This document shows, in pieces, positions 20,248 through 30,699 of a DNA stretch of 64,000 nucleotides. Both the position numbers and the translations under genes were made by a program. Origin of the DNA: Sabethes cyaneus. Lineage: Eukaryota; Arthropoda; Insecta; Diptera; Culicidae. The stretch covers positions 194,582,411 through 194,646,410 of the forward strand of contig NC_071354.1 of the NCBI RefSeq assembly GCF_943734655.1, given 5' to 3'. The notes under the pieces were generated by a model, which was given only the letters and a program-made list of their open reading frames with translations, had not been told where the DNA came from and did no database searches. The first letter of the stretch is position 1. Each line of letters starts with the position of its first letter.

Positions 20248-22548
20248 CCCAAGGAACAAAACGGCAGCACCTAAACAAGCAGGTGTGGAATAAGAGTTGT
20301 GTGGAAGCATTCGGTGCTGAATAAGCGAATATGCTGAATTGTCTGTTGTTTAAACGTCATATCCTAATTTTTCATAGCTTCTAATCAACATCTATACGTT
20401 GTTATATAAGTGCGGAATAAGAGTCGAATAAAGGTTATTGCAAACGTATCAGCAGTACGGCTAAGAGCAGGTGTGGAATATTGGTCGCTTAAAGGCTACC
20501 ATGAAAATGCATGTCGAACAGACGTTGTGCAAACGTGTCAGTCAAGAGCAATTGTGGAGTAAAAGTGGAATAAGAGTGGAATGAGCATTGCGCAAACGTA
20601 TCAGCAACATTACGGAGATCAAGTGTGGAATAATAGTGGTATACGCGTGGAATGAGCGTTGCGCAAACGTATCAGCAGCATTGCTGAGAGCAAGTGCAGA
20701 ATAAAAGTGGAATAATAGTGGAATAAATGTTGTACAAACGAATTTGCAGCATTGCCGAGAGCAAGTGTGGAATAACAGTGGAATAAATGTTGCGCAGCAT
20801 TTCTGCGAGAAGGTGGGGAATAAAAGTGGAATAAGTGTGGAATGAGTGTTGCGCAAACGTATCAGCAGCATTGCTGAGAGTGAGTGTGGAATAAGAGTGG
20901 AATGAAAGTTGCCCAAACGCATCAGCTGCATTGCTAAGAGGAATTGTAGAATATGTGTCGAATAATCGTCGTACAAACGTATCAGTAGCACCACTAAGAG
21001 CAGGTGTGGAATAAAAGGTGCTTGATGGCAGCCAATAACACTTGAATGACACTTTATACTTTATACACTTTATAATTTATACTTTAAATTTATATTAGGT
21101 ACACTTTATTTTTATTCTATTTTTTTTATATATTAAGAATAGAAAACATTTGCATAACCACTTTTAGCCGCCGCAAATCTTTGCTGGTCGTGGCAATCCT
21201 TTTATTTGTTGTTGTCTGTACGGTGTGTATCTTTTCCCTCGGCGTGTCGTTATCCCTCGTCGTACCGATAAATTTAACAAACTTATCCAAAGACAACCAG
21301 CTTTGCTTGCCGCTTTGCGAGTTACTCACAATGGATTTGCTCAGCGAGATGGATTTCATCGGGCTGAAACCGTCAGAATTGTTATGCTCGGGTGGCATAG
21401 TGGCGATACCACCACTGCTGGTAGCGCCGTAATCGTGTGTCCAGCTCCCGCTGCCGGTGCGCGAAAACACCATTGCTTCTCGTGCCATCCGCTGCTCTTT
21501 TTTGTTTTTGGATGAAAAAAAACTAAATCCCAGCCGATGACAAATAGATGTGCGCAGACAGCGAGCAACTTAAAGCAGCAATACGCTCAGGACTATCTGC
21601 GTAAACTAATGACGGGGTGACAAAAGTACTCCTCCTCTGCCGTACTAGCACGAATCACTTCTGCTGTTAACTAATAACTGCTGCTGCTAACTAATCACAT
21701 CACTAAATGAACAATCGCTAGCCGAACATTCTGGATTTCTCACCGTCGTCAATATTCAAGAGAAAAAAGTCCTCTGCGTTGTGACTGTGTTATGTTGCTG
21801 GTAATGCTGGTGGTACAAGCGAAATGCTTTATTTTAGTAGAAATAGTTTATTAAATGTTTAACATGTGCGGAATAAATACTTCTAAAGTAAGCTTGTACA
21901 GCAGATGCCAAACATGATTTAAGAAACTACTCTTCAGCGCTTAAATGCATTTTAACCAATTTTTGTTCCACGCTTGACAAACTTAAGCTGGTAAATCTAC
22001 ATCGGCTAAAAACTCGGCGCCTATCATATGTCAGATTATCTCAGATGTGTTCGTTGACGACTTCCGACCGACAGGATGTAAGTTCGAATCCGGGTGAATG
22101 AAAAAGTATATGGCAGGCCTAATGAATTTTGAGTCAACCAGTGATTTCAACTAAAGTCTCTTATTAAATTAGAATATATGAATACAAAAATGGCCATGAA
22201 AATAACGAAACCCACAAAATAAAATAAAAATACTTCCTGCATATTTTTTTTCTTTTTGCTTGTCTAAATGTTGAACTGCTGTGAAATAAACGTAGCTTCA
22301 GTGTCATCAGCAGAAGTTTAATAAACATATAAACACGTACTGAATAAACGTTTTACTATACGTTACATAACAGTCATACAAACGCATCTTTCACGCTCAT
22401 ATTCAGCACTGTGCTGTTTAAATTCTCCAAAACCAACTGTATAAGCATTGAACAGAGGTGTTTAGACATACTTGAAAAGCAGCTATACAGCATGTGCTGA
22501 ATAAAAGCTGTCGGTTAAACGTTTAATAAGCAAAAATTGTTCCTTGGG
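20248..22548. mobile_element. 2.30-kb non-autonomous DNA element, copy 2
   Basis: Same termini as copy 1 (CCCAAGGAACA / TGTTCCTTGGG, with one mismatch at the inner base of the right end) and flanked by TC at 20246-20247 and 22549-22550. It therefore independently confirms a 2-bp target duplication. The tandem block lies at about 20430-21030, the exon-like minus ORF at 21330-21488 and the B-box-like GTTCGAATCC near 22083. It is in the same orientation as copy 1 and about 2.6 kb from it, with COX7C between. Both copies have small private indels, so neither is a recent duplicate of the other. Confidence 0.88.
21330..21488 (-). other. exon-like ORF in element copy 2
   Basis: Counterpart of 16504-16635: MAREAMVFSRTGSGSW, then nine residues absent from copy 1, then SSGGIATMPPEHNNSDGF and SLSKSI, ending at a GTGAGT donor. 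The 27-nt length difference is a multiple of three. Function unknown. Confidence 0.35.
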
Positions 22549-22718
22549 TCGTGCTCACCGCAAGACGCCTTATTTGAATTTTGAATGGATGGAAAAGAGT
22601 GGAAAGGTGAGGGGGGTGGGTTATTGGTAGCTACGCTTAACAAGTTGTCGTTGTGATTCCTACCTTTTGTCCAATGCTGGAAGGTGCATGGGACGTACCA
22701 AGCTATAATCTGAGATTA

Positions 22719-23786
22719 AGGCTTGTTCGCGACAAAATTTGGACACCCCTAAACACAGAGCTTCGGAAATACATTAACAATGAGTGAAATATTTTGCAGA
22801 ATGGTAGACGTATGTCTGTTCTCTCTGAAAATATAACATTTATTTATATTGCAAGCGCTCAGCGTAAAATGGCGTCGAAAGAAGAGCAGGTACGAAAAGC
22901 AATTGTGTACGGTCACAATGAAAATCCGAATCTCTCGTTAAGAAAACTTGCCAAAAAGCTTGGATTTCCTCCAAGCACTGTTCACAGTGTTTTAAAGTCG
23001 TTCGATTCTCGCTTGACAACTGCTAGGAAGAAGGGAAGTGGAACAAAAACGGATCTGAGGAACCACCACAAGGATGCGAAGGTAAAACAAATATCACGGA
23101 GGAGACCGGATCTTTCTGTACGTACCATTGCTCGTAAAATAAAAATGGCGCCAACATGAGGACTGTGCCAAATCGTAATGATAAGCAAAATACGACGGCC
23201 AAAACACGCGCCCGTATGCTTTATCGCGAATATTTAACCAAGTTTCCACGCGTTATGATGGACGATGAAACGTATGTCCTAGAAGACTTTAAACAGCTTC
23301 CTGGTATATCTTTTTACACTGCCATGAAACGGAATGGCGTTGCAGAGCATTTTAGGACAAAGAAGAAAGCCAAGTTCCCCAAAAAATATTTTGTATGGCA
23401 GGCCATATGCAGCTGTGGTCGAGCAAGCAAAAGTTACATCACTACGGGAACTGTTAACCGGAAATATACCGTGACGAATGCCTGCAGAAACGATTTTTAT
23501 CGTTCCTACACAGCCATGATGTACCCTCGCTGTTTTGGCCTGATTTGGAAAATCTTGGATAAACGCAGCTAAATTGGTTGCCAACAAGTCTGCACTGACC
23601 CTCATGGCAAGGGTAAACTCCAAAGTTCGCTAATTTTTCATGCAGACCAAATAAGTAATGTTAATTTGTTTGATAATTATTAACGATACACACATAAATG
23701 ATATAAAATTGTTTCATGGATTAAACTTCTAGCAAATTTGTTTTATTGCAAAATTGAGGTGTCCAGATTGTGTCGCGAAGAAGCCT
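22719..23786 (+). mobile_element. defective Tc1/mariner-type element, copy 1
   Basis: Terminal inverted repeats begin AGGCTTGTTCGCGACAAAAT and are flanked by TA (22717-22718, 23787-23788). The transposase starts at MASKEEQVRKAIVY with helix-turn-helix segments (RKLAKKLGFPPSTVHSVLK) and is broken by a deletion near 23157. The catalytic region keeps the first aspartate block (VMMDDETYVLEDF). Relative to copy 2 it lacks about 200 bp after 'PRCFGLIW', which removes the second and third catalytic residues. Layout and motifs fit the ITm superfamily, perhaps the D37E group of mosquitoes; that subgroup is a guess. Confidence 0.88.
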
Positions 23787-23788
23787 TA

Positions 23789-24394
23789 TAACCGGATTCG
23801 AGCCCATCACAACATCCGCCAGGGCATGTGGCTCGCTGGTACTTGTACCTTTGAACCATAGAGGCGCTGGACAAAAGAAGACTGCACAACCCCCCTTGTT
23901 AAGCTAGCGACATGGGTTGGGTTGCCGGGCGGCCTTAAGGGCCAAACAAAATGGTCAAACCGTCCGACAGCGCAGCCGAGAAAATGCTTAACGTTTATGC
24001 GTTCGTACATACCGTACATTTAAAATACTTTAAAACTTTCATAGTCACAATGAGCATTAGCTACGGACAAGTCATGTCAAAGTTCAGCGAACTGAAAATG
24101 AGATCATCTTATGATGATAGTACTGGAAAAATCACTTGATCAAAGCGTAACACCTTATGACGATTGTTAGCAATGAACAATGAACCTTAGTCCTTCGATT
24201 CACTTTCAGTTGTACACGTGGCAGCGAACACAGACTACAACTAATTTGCTGTAAATTGAACAAATGAAAATATAGATATTTATTGAAATGATCGAGGAAG
24301 TCCCATAATTGCTCTACTTTATTTACATTACTATGATGACTTGATCCTATCGCAAATTACGTACAACTAATAGATTCGTTTATCCTCTGAACGG
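23789..24394. other. upstream region of NRF-like gene B
   Basis: No gene. From about 24068 onward the sequence matches the region upstream of gene C (from about 33690), with shared blocks such as TTCGATTCACTTTCAGTTG and AAATTACGTACAACTAATAG. The promoter is therefore inside the duplicated segment. Confidence 0.6.
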
Positions 24395-27040
24395 ATGAGT
24401 TCTTCGAATGAGACTAGTCAACTTTTATCCGAGCTTACAGGTTGTCTATTCCACAACATGTTTCCGAAGGAAATATTTTCCTTGCAATTGTTAGTATTTC
24501 TTTTCCTAGTTGGTTGCATCAAACAGTCGATATGCCAACCCAACTCCCCTATCATACCTCCATTGTTTCGGTACGACAAATACGAGCAATATCCTTCGGT
24601 ATTCTGTAGCGTGGCAGTACATTTACAATCGAATATCAGGGATCTGGAGAAAACTCAATATTCGTCTCGAAATGAACAGGAATCCGAACGAATCCTAGAG
24701 GACTTTCGACGTGATTATCTGGAGTGGGGTATTTATGTTCGGAACTGTGAAACTGAGCTGGCCAGCGTCAATGAAACAAGCCGGCAGCAGTTGTACCATC
24801 CAAGGTTTCCCATCAACTATCGAGTGAGTAGAAAGTTTTATTTATTTTTTCGTACATTCTTTATATGCTTTTTGAATTATTTGAATTTTTAAGAAACTTA
24901 AGCAACTTCATCCTATTATATTCTATTATATACTTTTACCAAATAGTACATGATGCCTGATCCCTACTTGGATGAACAAACAAGGCAGTTTAACATGAAA
25001 TATGCAACATTAATGAATGTGTGTGTCAACCATCGATTGAAACATGATTACAATCTGACCCAGCGCGGTTACACTGAAATCCAGTACTGTCTGACTAACG
25101 ACTCATCGGATCAACAATTTAGAGCTGGTATTGTAGCCCATTTTACGTGGTATTTTATTTCCAATAATTTTGTTGTTGTCATAGATTGGTGGTCAATGGC
25201 ATTCCTTGCAATAGTTTTTACTTTGTGTGCAACCGTGTTGATTTCAAGTGCGATTGATTTATTTGCTGCTGATGTCCGTTTGAAAGGTATATAAGATAAT
25301 TTGAGAAATCAACTCATGATCTCATTTATCATTCTTTTTTAATCAATTCAGAGAATCTTATCTTCAAACACTTCGCTATTAGAAAAAATTGGGGGCGTTT
25401 GCTAGAGCATCCAAATAACGAACTCTACCAAGATTTCAAATATATCGATGGACTACGGTTCGTCAATAATACCTTCATTCTATTTGTGCATTGTCTATTG
25501 GGCAATTCAATGATTCCAGTAAGCAATCCCGAACTAGTTGAGCAGGTATCAACAAAATATATATAGATGAACAAACGATTAGATTTTTAAACTATCCAAT
25601 ATTTGCAGATCTTCAAAAAACCTTTTACATTAACTTTCATCGCAATGACTCCATTTAGCGTACAAAGTTTCCTGATCATAACCGGAATGCTACAGACAAC
25701 GAACTTTCTGAAAGACATCCAGACGAAATCCAATTTTGATTATAATTATTTTCGGTCAAAAATCATTAATCGGCTAATTCGACTGCTTCCTGTTTATTTC
25801 TTTTTTCTGCTGTTCTCTATAGTCTGTGATACTCTTCCAGGAGTGCAAGTAACCCCTGTAGGCTATATAACAATGACCACAGAACGGCTAATTTGTCGAC
25901 GGCATGGTTGGAAGAACCTGATTTTCGTGAATAACCTGCCCGATTTAGAGAGTGAACCTTGCTTTATCACTGGTTGGTATTTGGCAGCTGACCAGCAGCT
26001 GTTCCTTTGCTCGTTGGTTTTATACGCACTGATTTGGAAGTTTCCAAACAAAACCAAACAACTACTTTGGATGGCAGTCACGATATCAGTTATCATTCCT
26101 GCGGCCATCCTTCACCGTTTGAAGTTACATTCTATGATTCCGCTTCAGTTTTCGTATGTATGCCAAAAAGATTCAATCACAGTTTGAAAACTTAAGATTA
26201 TTATAATAGAAAGGCTCGTTTGCTCTATTGGCAGCCGTGGTTCAATTACATCTATCAGGCAGGATTCTCCAATATGAACGCAACAATAGCTGGAATCATT
26301 GTTGGTTATTTGTATCATCAATCAAAAGCCAAAAATATCAATCTTGGTAAATCTAAGGTTAGATAGAATTAGACTTGTGGATTATCTAACATTTTAATGA
26401 TGCGATTACTATTTTAGATTTATATAATGCTGAAGCGAGCTACGTTAATAATTGCCGTGTTTGTAGTCGGCACAATTCCGTTTTTGTACAAAGAAGAATT
26501 ACCGCGTCCTTCATTAGTCAACACATTTCACTTTGTGTTGTTCCACAATTGTGGCATTCTAGTGGCCTGCCTTTGCTTTATCTATTGCTTTCTGAATTCT
26601 GCAGGTTAGTAATCTTTGTAAATAATGAAAATATTTTTTTGTCTAATTATGTGCATGATGTTCTAAAGGTACATTCCGTCACATTCTGAGCTCTCGGTCG
26701 CTTACTACCTTGGGGAAGCTTTCATACAGCGTCTACGTGCTTCATATTCCCGTAGCTCGACTGATGTTCAACTACGTTTCAGCACCAGTAGAAGTTTCGA
26801 TTTTCAATATCGTTATACAATGCCTAGCAAGTGTGTTTGCGTGTTACTTACTAGGACTCATAACCTACCTTGGAATAGAACAACCCATCAGTTCTCTGCT
26901 CAAACATTGGTACCAAGATAGACGGCCAATGAAAAGAGATTAGCGTAGAATTTGTTTATACGTGAAATAAATCAACTGATATACTTCAAGGTTCAAGATT
27001 GTTGAAAGATTTAAGTAATAAAACAAAAGAGCTGGATTTT
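24068..27040 (+). repeat. segmental duplication, unit 1 (contains gene B)
   Basis: About 3 kb matching 33690-36790 in order, covering the upstream region, all exons and introns of the gene, and the 3' end down to the AATAAA region. Coding parts are nearly identical; introns and flanks have more indels. Confidence 0.85.
24461..26943 (+). CDS. NRF-6-like membrane acyltransferase, gene B
   Basis: Exons 24461-24823, 24947-25127, 25185-25286, 25352-25545, 25609-26153, 26210-26357, 26418-26604 and 26669-26943 (TAG). The total is 1995 nt, 664 residues, all phases matching. The signal peptide starts MFPKEIFSLQLLVFLFLVG. The extracellular NRF domain has paired cysteines (FCSV, NCETEL, NVCVN, QYC). 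A first membrane helix (WWSMAFLAIVFTLCATVLI) leads into the acyltransferase-3 domain, with DGLRFVNNTFILFVH carrying the family Arg and His, LIRLLPVYFFFLL, and GWYLAADQQLF. The C-terminal helices end at KRD. An upstream in-frame ATG at 24395 (22 more residues, also present in gene C) is possible, but 24461 gives the better signal peptide and an A at -3. Polyadenylation signal 27017-27022. Substrate and cellular role not deducible. Confidence 0.92.
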
Positions 27041-27045
27041 TAGTG

Positions 27046-27880
27046 TTTTTTTCCTCCGAATGATGATAGAATGTCACTTGTCATTTTCCATAGCCATCGT
27101 ACTTTCGAAGAATGTGCTTTTTTATTATCACAATATTAATATTGTATGTTTTAGGCTGGGAGGAGGGCCCATTTCTTAATTAGTTTTATTCTGCATAACC
27201 ACGCACTCAACTGCAAGCTAATTAAAAGTACATAAGACATAACCTATAAGGACTACAGCATTGCATAATGTATGGGGTTCCTGTTTCATTGCTTATCTGT
27301 TTCTAAAAGTCATAATGAAAGTCATTTTTTTCGGGCTTGAGATGCATGTAGATCAACCAAAAACTTTTGGCCAGAGAGGCATTTTTGGTTCCAGCTAGAA
27401 TATTTTATTAAATATTATTGGAATTTCACGCTTAAATCTTGTCTTGCGTGCTGATCTTTCTTCTCCAGCTCAACAAAAGGTTTTAATGCGCAACTTTAAC
27501 CGCCACACGATGGTCACACCGTCTCACCGGCTACTGTCTAACAGCATGTGACAGGGTATGCGGCATCCATCCATTCCGCATTCCGCACGACCATTTCTGA
27601 CGCGGTATACAGCACAGTTCTTCCAACGACTTGCAATGTCTAAAGCTGGACTTTTAAAGCTGGAGCAGTTGGTGATGATTATTCTTTCCGGAGTATGAAT
27701 ACGACATTGATTTCACGACTTTGAACTCCTTGTTCAAGGACCATCGGCTGCTTGATGTAGTTTTGTACAGAATTCCCTTCAATGGATAACTCAGAAGCCA
27801 GATTCAGTGGATCCGACCTGAAACTATGGAATGTCGCCAGGTCGACGTATTCAAATCATTGCTCGGAGGAAGGCTACTGC
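27046..27880. other. intergenic, nothing recognised
   Basis: Begins where the B/C duplication ends. No open frame with recognisable motifs and no clear inverted repeats. Confidence 0.35.
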
Positions 27881-27884
27881 ATCT

Positions 27885-28330
27885 TCAACTTACTTACTTA
27901 TGTTTCCATGTCCGCCGGTCCGGCAGAACAAATGGATGAAATCAGCGTTTACCTGAGCTTTTACCTGTCGCCAGGACAGGTTCTCGTCCACAGCCTGCAT
28001 GCAATTGACTAAGCTGCGTCGTCATGAGCCTTTGAGTATACCTCTCCTACGCTGTCCTTGCGGGTTCCAGTCGAGTGCTTCTCGGCAGGTCTCGTTTGCT
28101 GCTTTCCTCAAGGTTTGGCCGATCAATTTCCACCTACGTTCACGAATTTTTGTTGCTATCGGCCGTTGATGACATCGACGATGGAGCTTCTCAGTGGATA
28201 TCCAGTTGTCAGGCCACCACTGCATCTCCAACGGTATGGGTAATTTACCGATCAACTCCTGAAACAGCCAGCATCGGTTTAGACAAATGCGCTTGCTGAT
28301 CGACCAACATAATGTGATCAACAAGATTTA
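27885..28330 (-). mobile_element. RTE-like LINE 3' fragment (same family as 61.3-64.0 kb)
   Basis: Minus translation gives RWWPDNWISTEKLHRRCHQ, RWKLIGQTLRK and LDWNPQGQRRRG, matching the C-terminus of the large ORF at 61284-63995. The 3' ends of both copies share CATGTCCGCCGGTCCGGCAG and a short repeat tail (AAGTAAGTAAG on the minus strand), as expected of this kind of LINE. Truncated at its 5' end. Confidence 0.85.
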
Positions 28331-28351
28331 GAATCACTAGATACCATACGC

Positions 28352-28564
28352 CTCCCAGTTGGCTCCGAGGTATGACGCTGGCCTAATAAGACAGTCGTCG
28401 TATGTTCGAATCGCGACTGGGAGAGGCTGTTAGAGTCAATAGGATCGTAGCAACTGGCCCTGCAATTGTCCTGCACTCTAACAGCTGGCTGCGAAATCTG
28501 TCGAATAAAAACAGAAGGTCAAGTTTCGCTAACGGAATGTAGCACCTAGGCTTTGCGTTGCTTT
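28352..28564 (+). mobile_element. tRNA-derived SINE with 14-bp target duplication
   Basis: Begins CTCCCAGTTGGCTCCGAGGT, whose TGGCTCCGAGGTATG is a good pol III A box. GTTCGAATCGCGACTGGGAG about 50 bp later is a B box. The tail ends in a TTGCTTT-type run. TAGATACCATACGC occurs at 28338-28351 and 28565-28578 as a perfect target duplication, so the copy is complete and inserted by LINE-style target priming. Confidence 0.85.
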
Positions 28565-28578
28565 TAGATACCATACGC

Positions 28579-28949
28579 AGCTATTTAGACGTTCTTCACC
28601 TTCTTGCACAGCGAGCTGATCAAGTATTTCTGGCCTTCCACAACACTTATGCAATTTTCCCATCAAGTATGAAACAAATACAGGCAAGAGCACTGCAACG
28701 AAACTGCAGTCAGGCTAAATTCGGCATCCATGTAGCCGCAGATTTCTGTCGAACTCCCGCGGCATGACTTATCTATCCGCCAACTGAGCGCTAGTTGGTC
28801 CTATCGCACTGACCGGTTGGTTCTAATTCCTATCATGGAGAACAGGTAGGTGAACGGCTGGATAGTGCGTAATATCGGTGTTTCGCCTACCTGAAACAAT
28901 AAAATAGACCCTACAGTAGTCTTTAGCTTCTTATCCAGCAACTCCTATC
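28579..28949. other. no recognisable feature
   Basis: Unassigned sequence between the SINE and the next LINE fragment. No motif seen. Confidence 0.35.
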
Positions 28950-30160
28950 CTTACTTCCTCGGGGAAACAGGCACTGTCCACCTGAAGATAGACCCGACGA
29001 CGAAGAGGATACGTTCTACGCGCAGCTGGAGGCAGCGTACGGTAGTTGTTTGGCACGGGACATCAGGATCGTTTGCGGGGATAGGAACGCCTTGGGTGTT
29101 ACGCCCATATCCGTAGGGAAGCGTTGTATAGATCACTGATCGGGCTCCGTAACCTGCACACTAATACGAACGACAACGACCAGCGATTCTTCAACTTTTT
29201 TTCCCCGCAAAGATATCCACAGGGCCGCCTGGCAATCACCTGACCAACAAATGTTGAACCAAATCGACCATATTCTCATCGATGGTCGATTTTTCTCGAA
29301 CATCACTAACAGTCGCTCCCTACGGGGCGCGGATATAGCCTCGGATCATTATTACCTAGTAGCAGTACATGTGCGCTCAAAATTATCGGCGCTATCTACC
29401 TCCTGACAAAGTCGCCTTCCTCGGTTAAACACCTCGGTAATTGAACATACCGCAAGTTGCCGAGAACTACGCGCGCCTTCTGAATGAAGCTCTAGTTTCT
29501 TCTATGGAGCTAGGTGCTTCGACCCGCCGACTGTCGACGGATAGAGCAGCATATGATCGACCGTCAATGAGGCCACAACTGCGGTGCTAGGTGAAGAACC
29601 TCGAGTGCACAAAATGACTGGTTTGATAAGGAATACCAATAAGCGATGGAGAGAAAAAGGAAATATCTATCTAAGCATTGCCACGAGGGAGAATTCGGTG
29701 AAGTATCGACGAACGTGAAATGAGTTGACGATAATCCTAAGTAGTAAAAAAGGCCCGAACGAGGACAGAGATCGTGAAAAGCTAAAACAACTAGACGCGC
29801 AAGTTCAATGAAAAGGTGAACAAAAGGATTTGTAAAGGATACACACCGAATCCTGATATGTGTAGGAACGAGTCACAAACGAGCGCAAGCTGGTCATGAA
29901 AGGTCGAAGCGGTTCTTCGATAGTTTAGTCTACGCATAGGGTTGAAGCAAGCGGTTGGACATCACTATTGGGGTGTGAGAGGGTGTGACCCGGTGAGCGG
30001 GCATCGAAACTAGTTGATCGATCTTTGGCAAAAGTAACCAACTGCTAGCCTTTGCGGACAACCTAGACATCATCACTACAAACCTTGGGTCGGTGGAGAT
30101 AATCTACACCAGACTAAAAAGAGAGACTAGGAGAAAAACAATGTTTCCCTTCTACGGACC
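28950..30160 (+). mobile_element. RTE-like LINE (second family), decayed copy
   Basis: Frameshifted pieces in the plus direction: endonuclease residues (DDEEDTFYAQLEAAYGS, IRIVCGDRNA), the endonuclease end (APYGARI then IIIT), a linker resembling GYTPNPDMC and LVTNER, then LLAFADNLDIITT, the YADD-type box with Asp to Asn change. Much of the palm domain is missing, so this copy is internally deleted. Same family as 30700-33360 and 60480-61100. Confidence 0.7.
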
Positions 30161-30163
30161 GTA

Positions 30164-30271
30164 CCCAAGCAACAGTTTGGGTTTTGCTACACTCTTATGA
30201 TGGCATTTAAGACCAAAATTGGTCCTGCAGACCACCATAAGAGTACAATAAAACTCACATTGTTGCTTGGG
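30164..30271. mobile_element. 108-bp hairpin MITE
   Basis: Arms CCCAAGCAACA...CTCTTATGATGG and their complement surround a short centre. TA lies on both sides (30162-30163 and 30272-30273). Non-coding. Confidence 0.75.
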
Positions 30272-30386
30272 TAACTATTGACGTAACGGTCGTTTACGAA
30301 ATTGAGGCTGTAACTTTCGGAAAATCCAACAGTGATGGAACCGCAGTACCGTTTTTTATCGATGGTGATTCCAAAGGTCTTATATA

Positions 30387-30570
30387 GGGCCCTATTCTCA
30401 CAGTCACCTCACCTAAATTTTTTGCGATCCTCACAGTCACCTCGGTGACTCCGCTTACCTGGGTGACTGTACAAATCAAGCGGCGAGCCGTTAGGTAAGG
30501 TGAGGTGGCTGTGAGAATAGGGCGCGTGAGAGAAGTAAGGTGAGGTGAGGTGACTGTGAAAATAGGGCCC
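30387..30570. mobile_element. 184-bp MITE with 3-bp target duplication, copy 1
   Basis: Termini GGGCCCTATTCTCACAGTCA and its complement (GTGAAAATAGGGCCC at the right end), flanked by ATA (30384-30386 and 30571-30573). Internal copies of CAGTCACCT are repeated in both orientations. A 3-bp A/T duplication and GG-rich ends resemble PIF/Harbinger-type MITEs. Confidence 0.8.
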
Positions 30571-30699
30571 ATAGGCATAGCATTTAAGTTGCCATAATTC
30601 AATTGAAGATGTATGTAATCCCTATATCCCCATGGTACCAGGCGGGAGCCCGGGTCGTATGCAGACAGGGAAGAGGATTATCGTCCTCATGTCAAGACG

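Noticed and set aside
20542..21052. Long minus frames in element copy 2 as genes
   Set aside because: Same tandem-repeat artefact as in copy 1.
24395..24460. Upstream ATG as the start of gene B (and 34017 in gene C)
   Set aside because: The 22-residue extension would push the signal peptide inward; the downstream ATG has a better context. Not excluded, since it is conserved in both copies.
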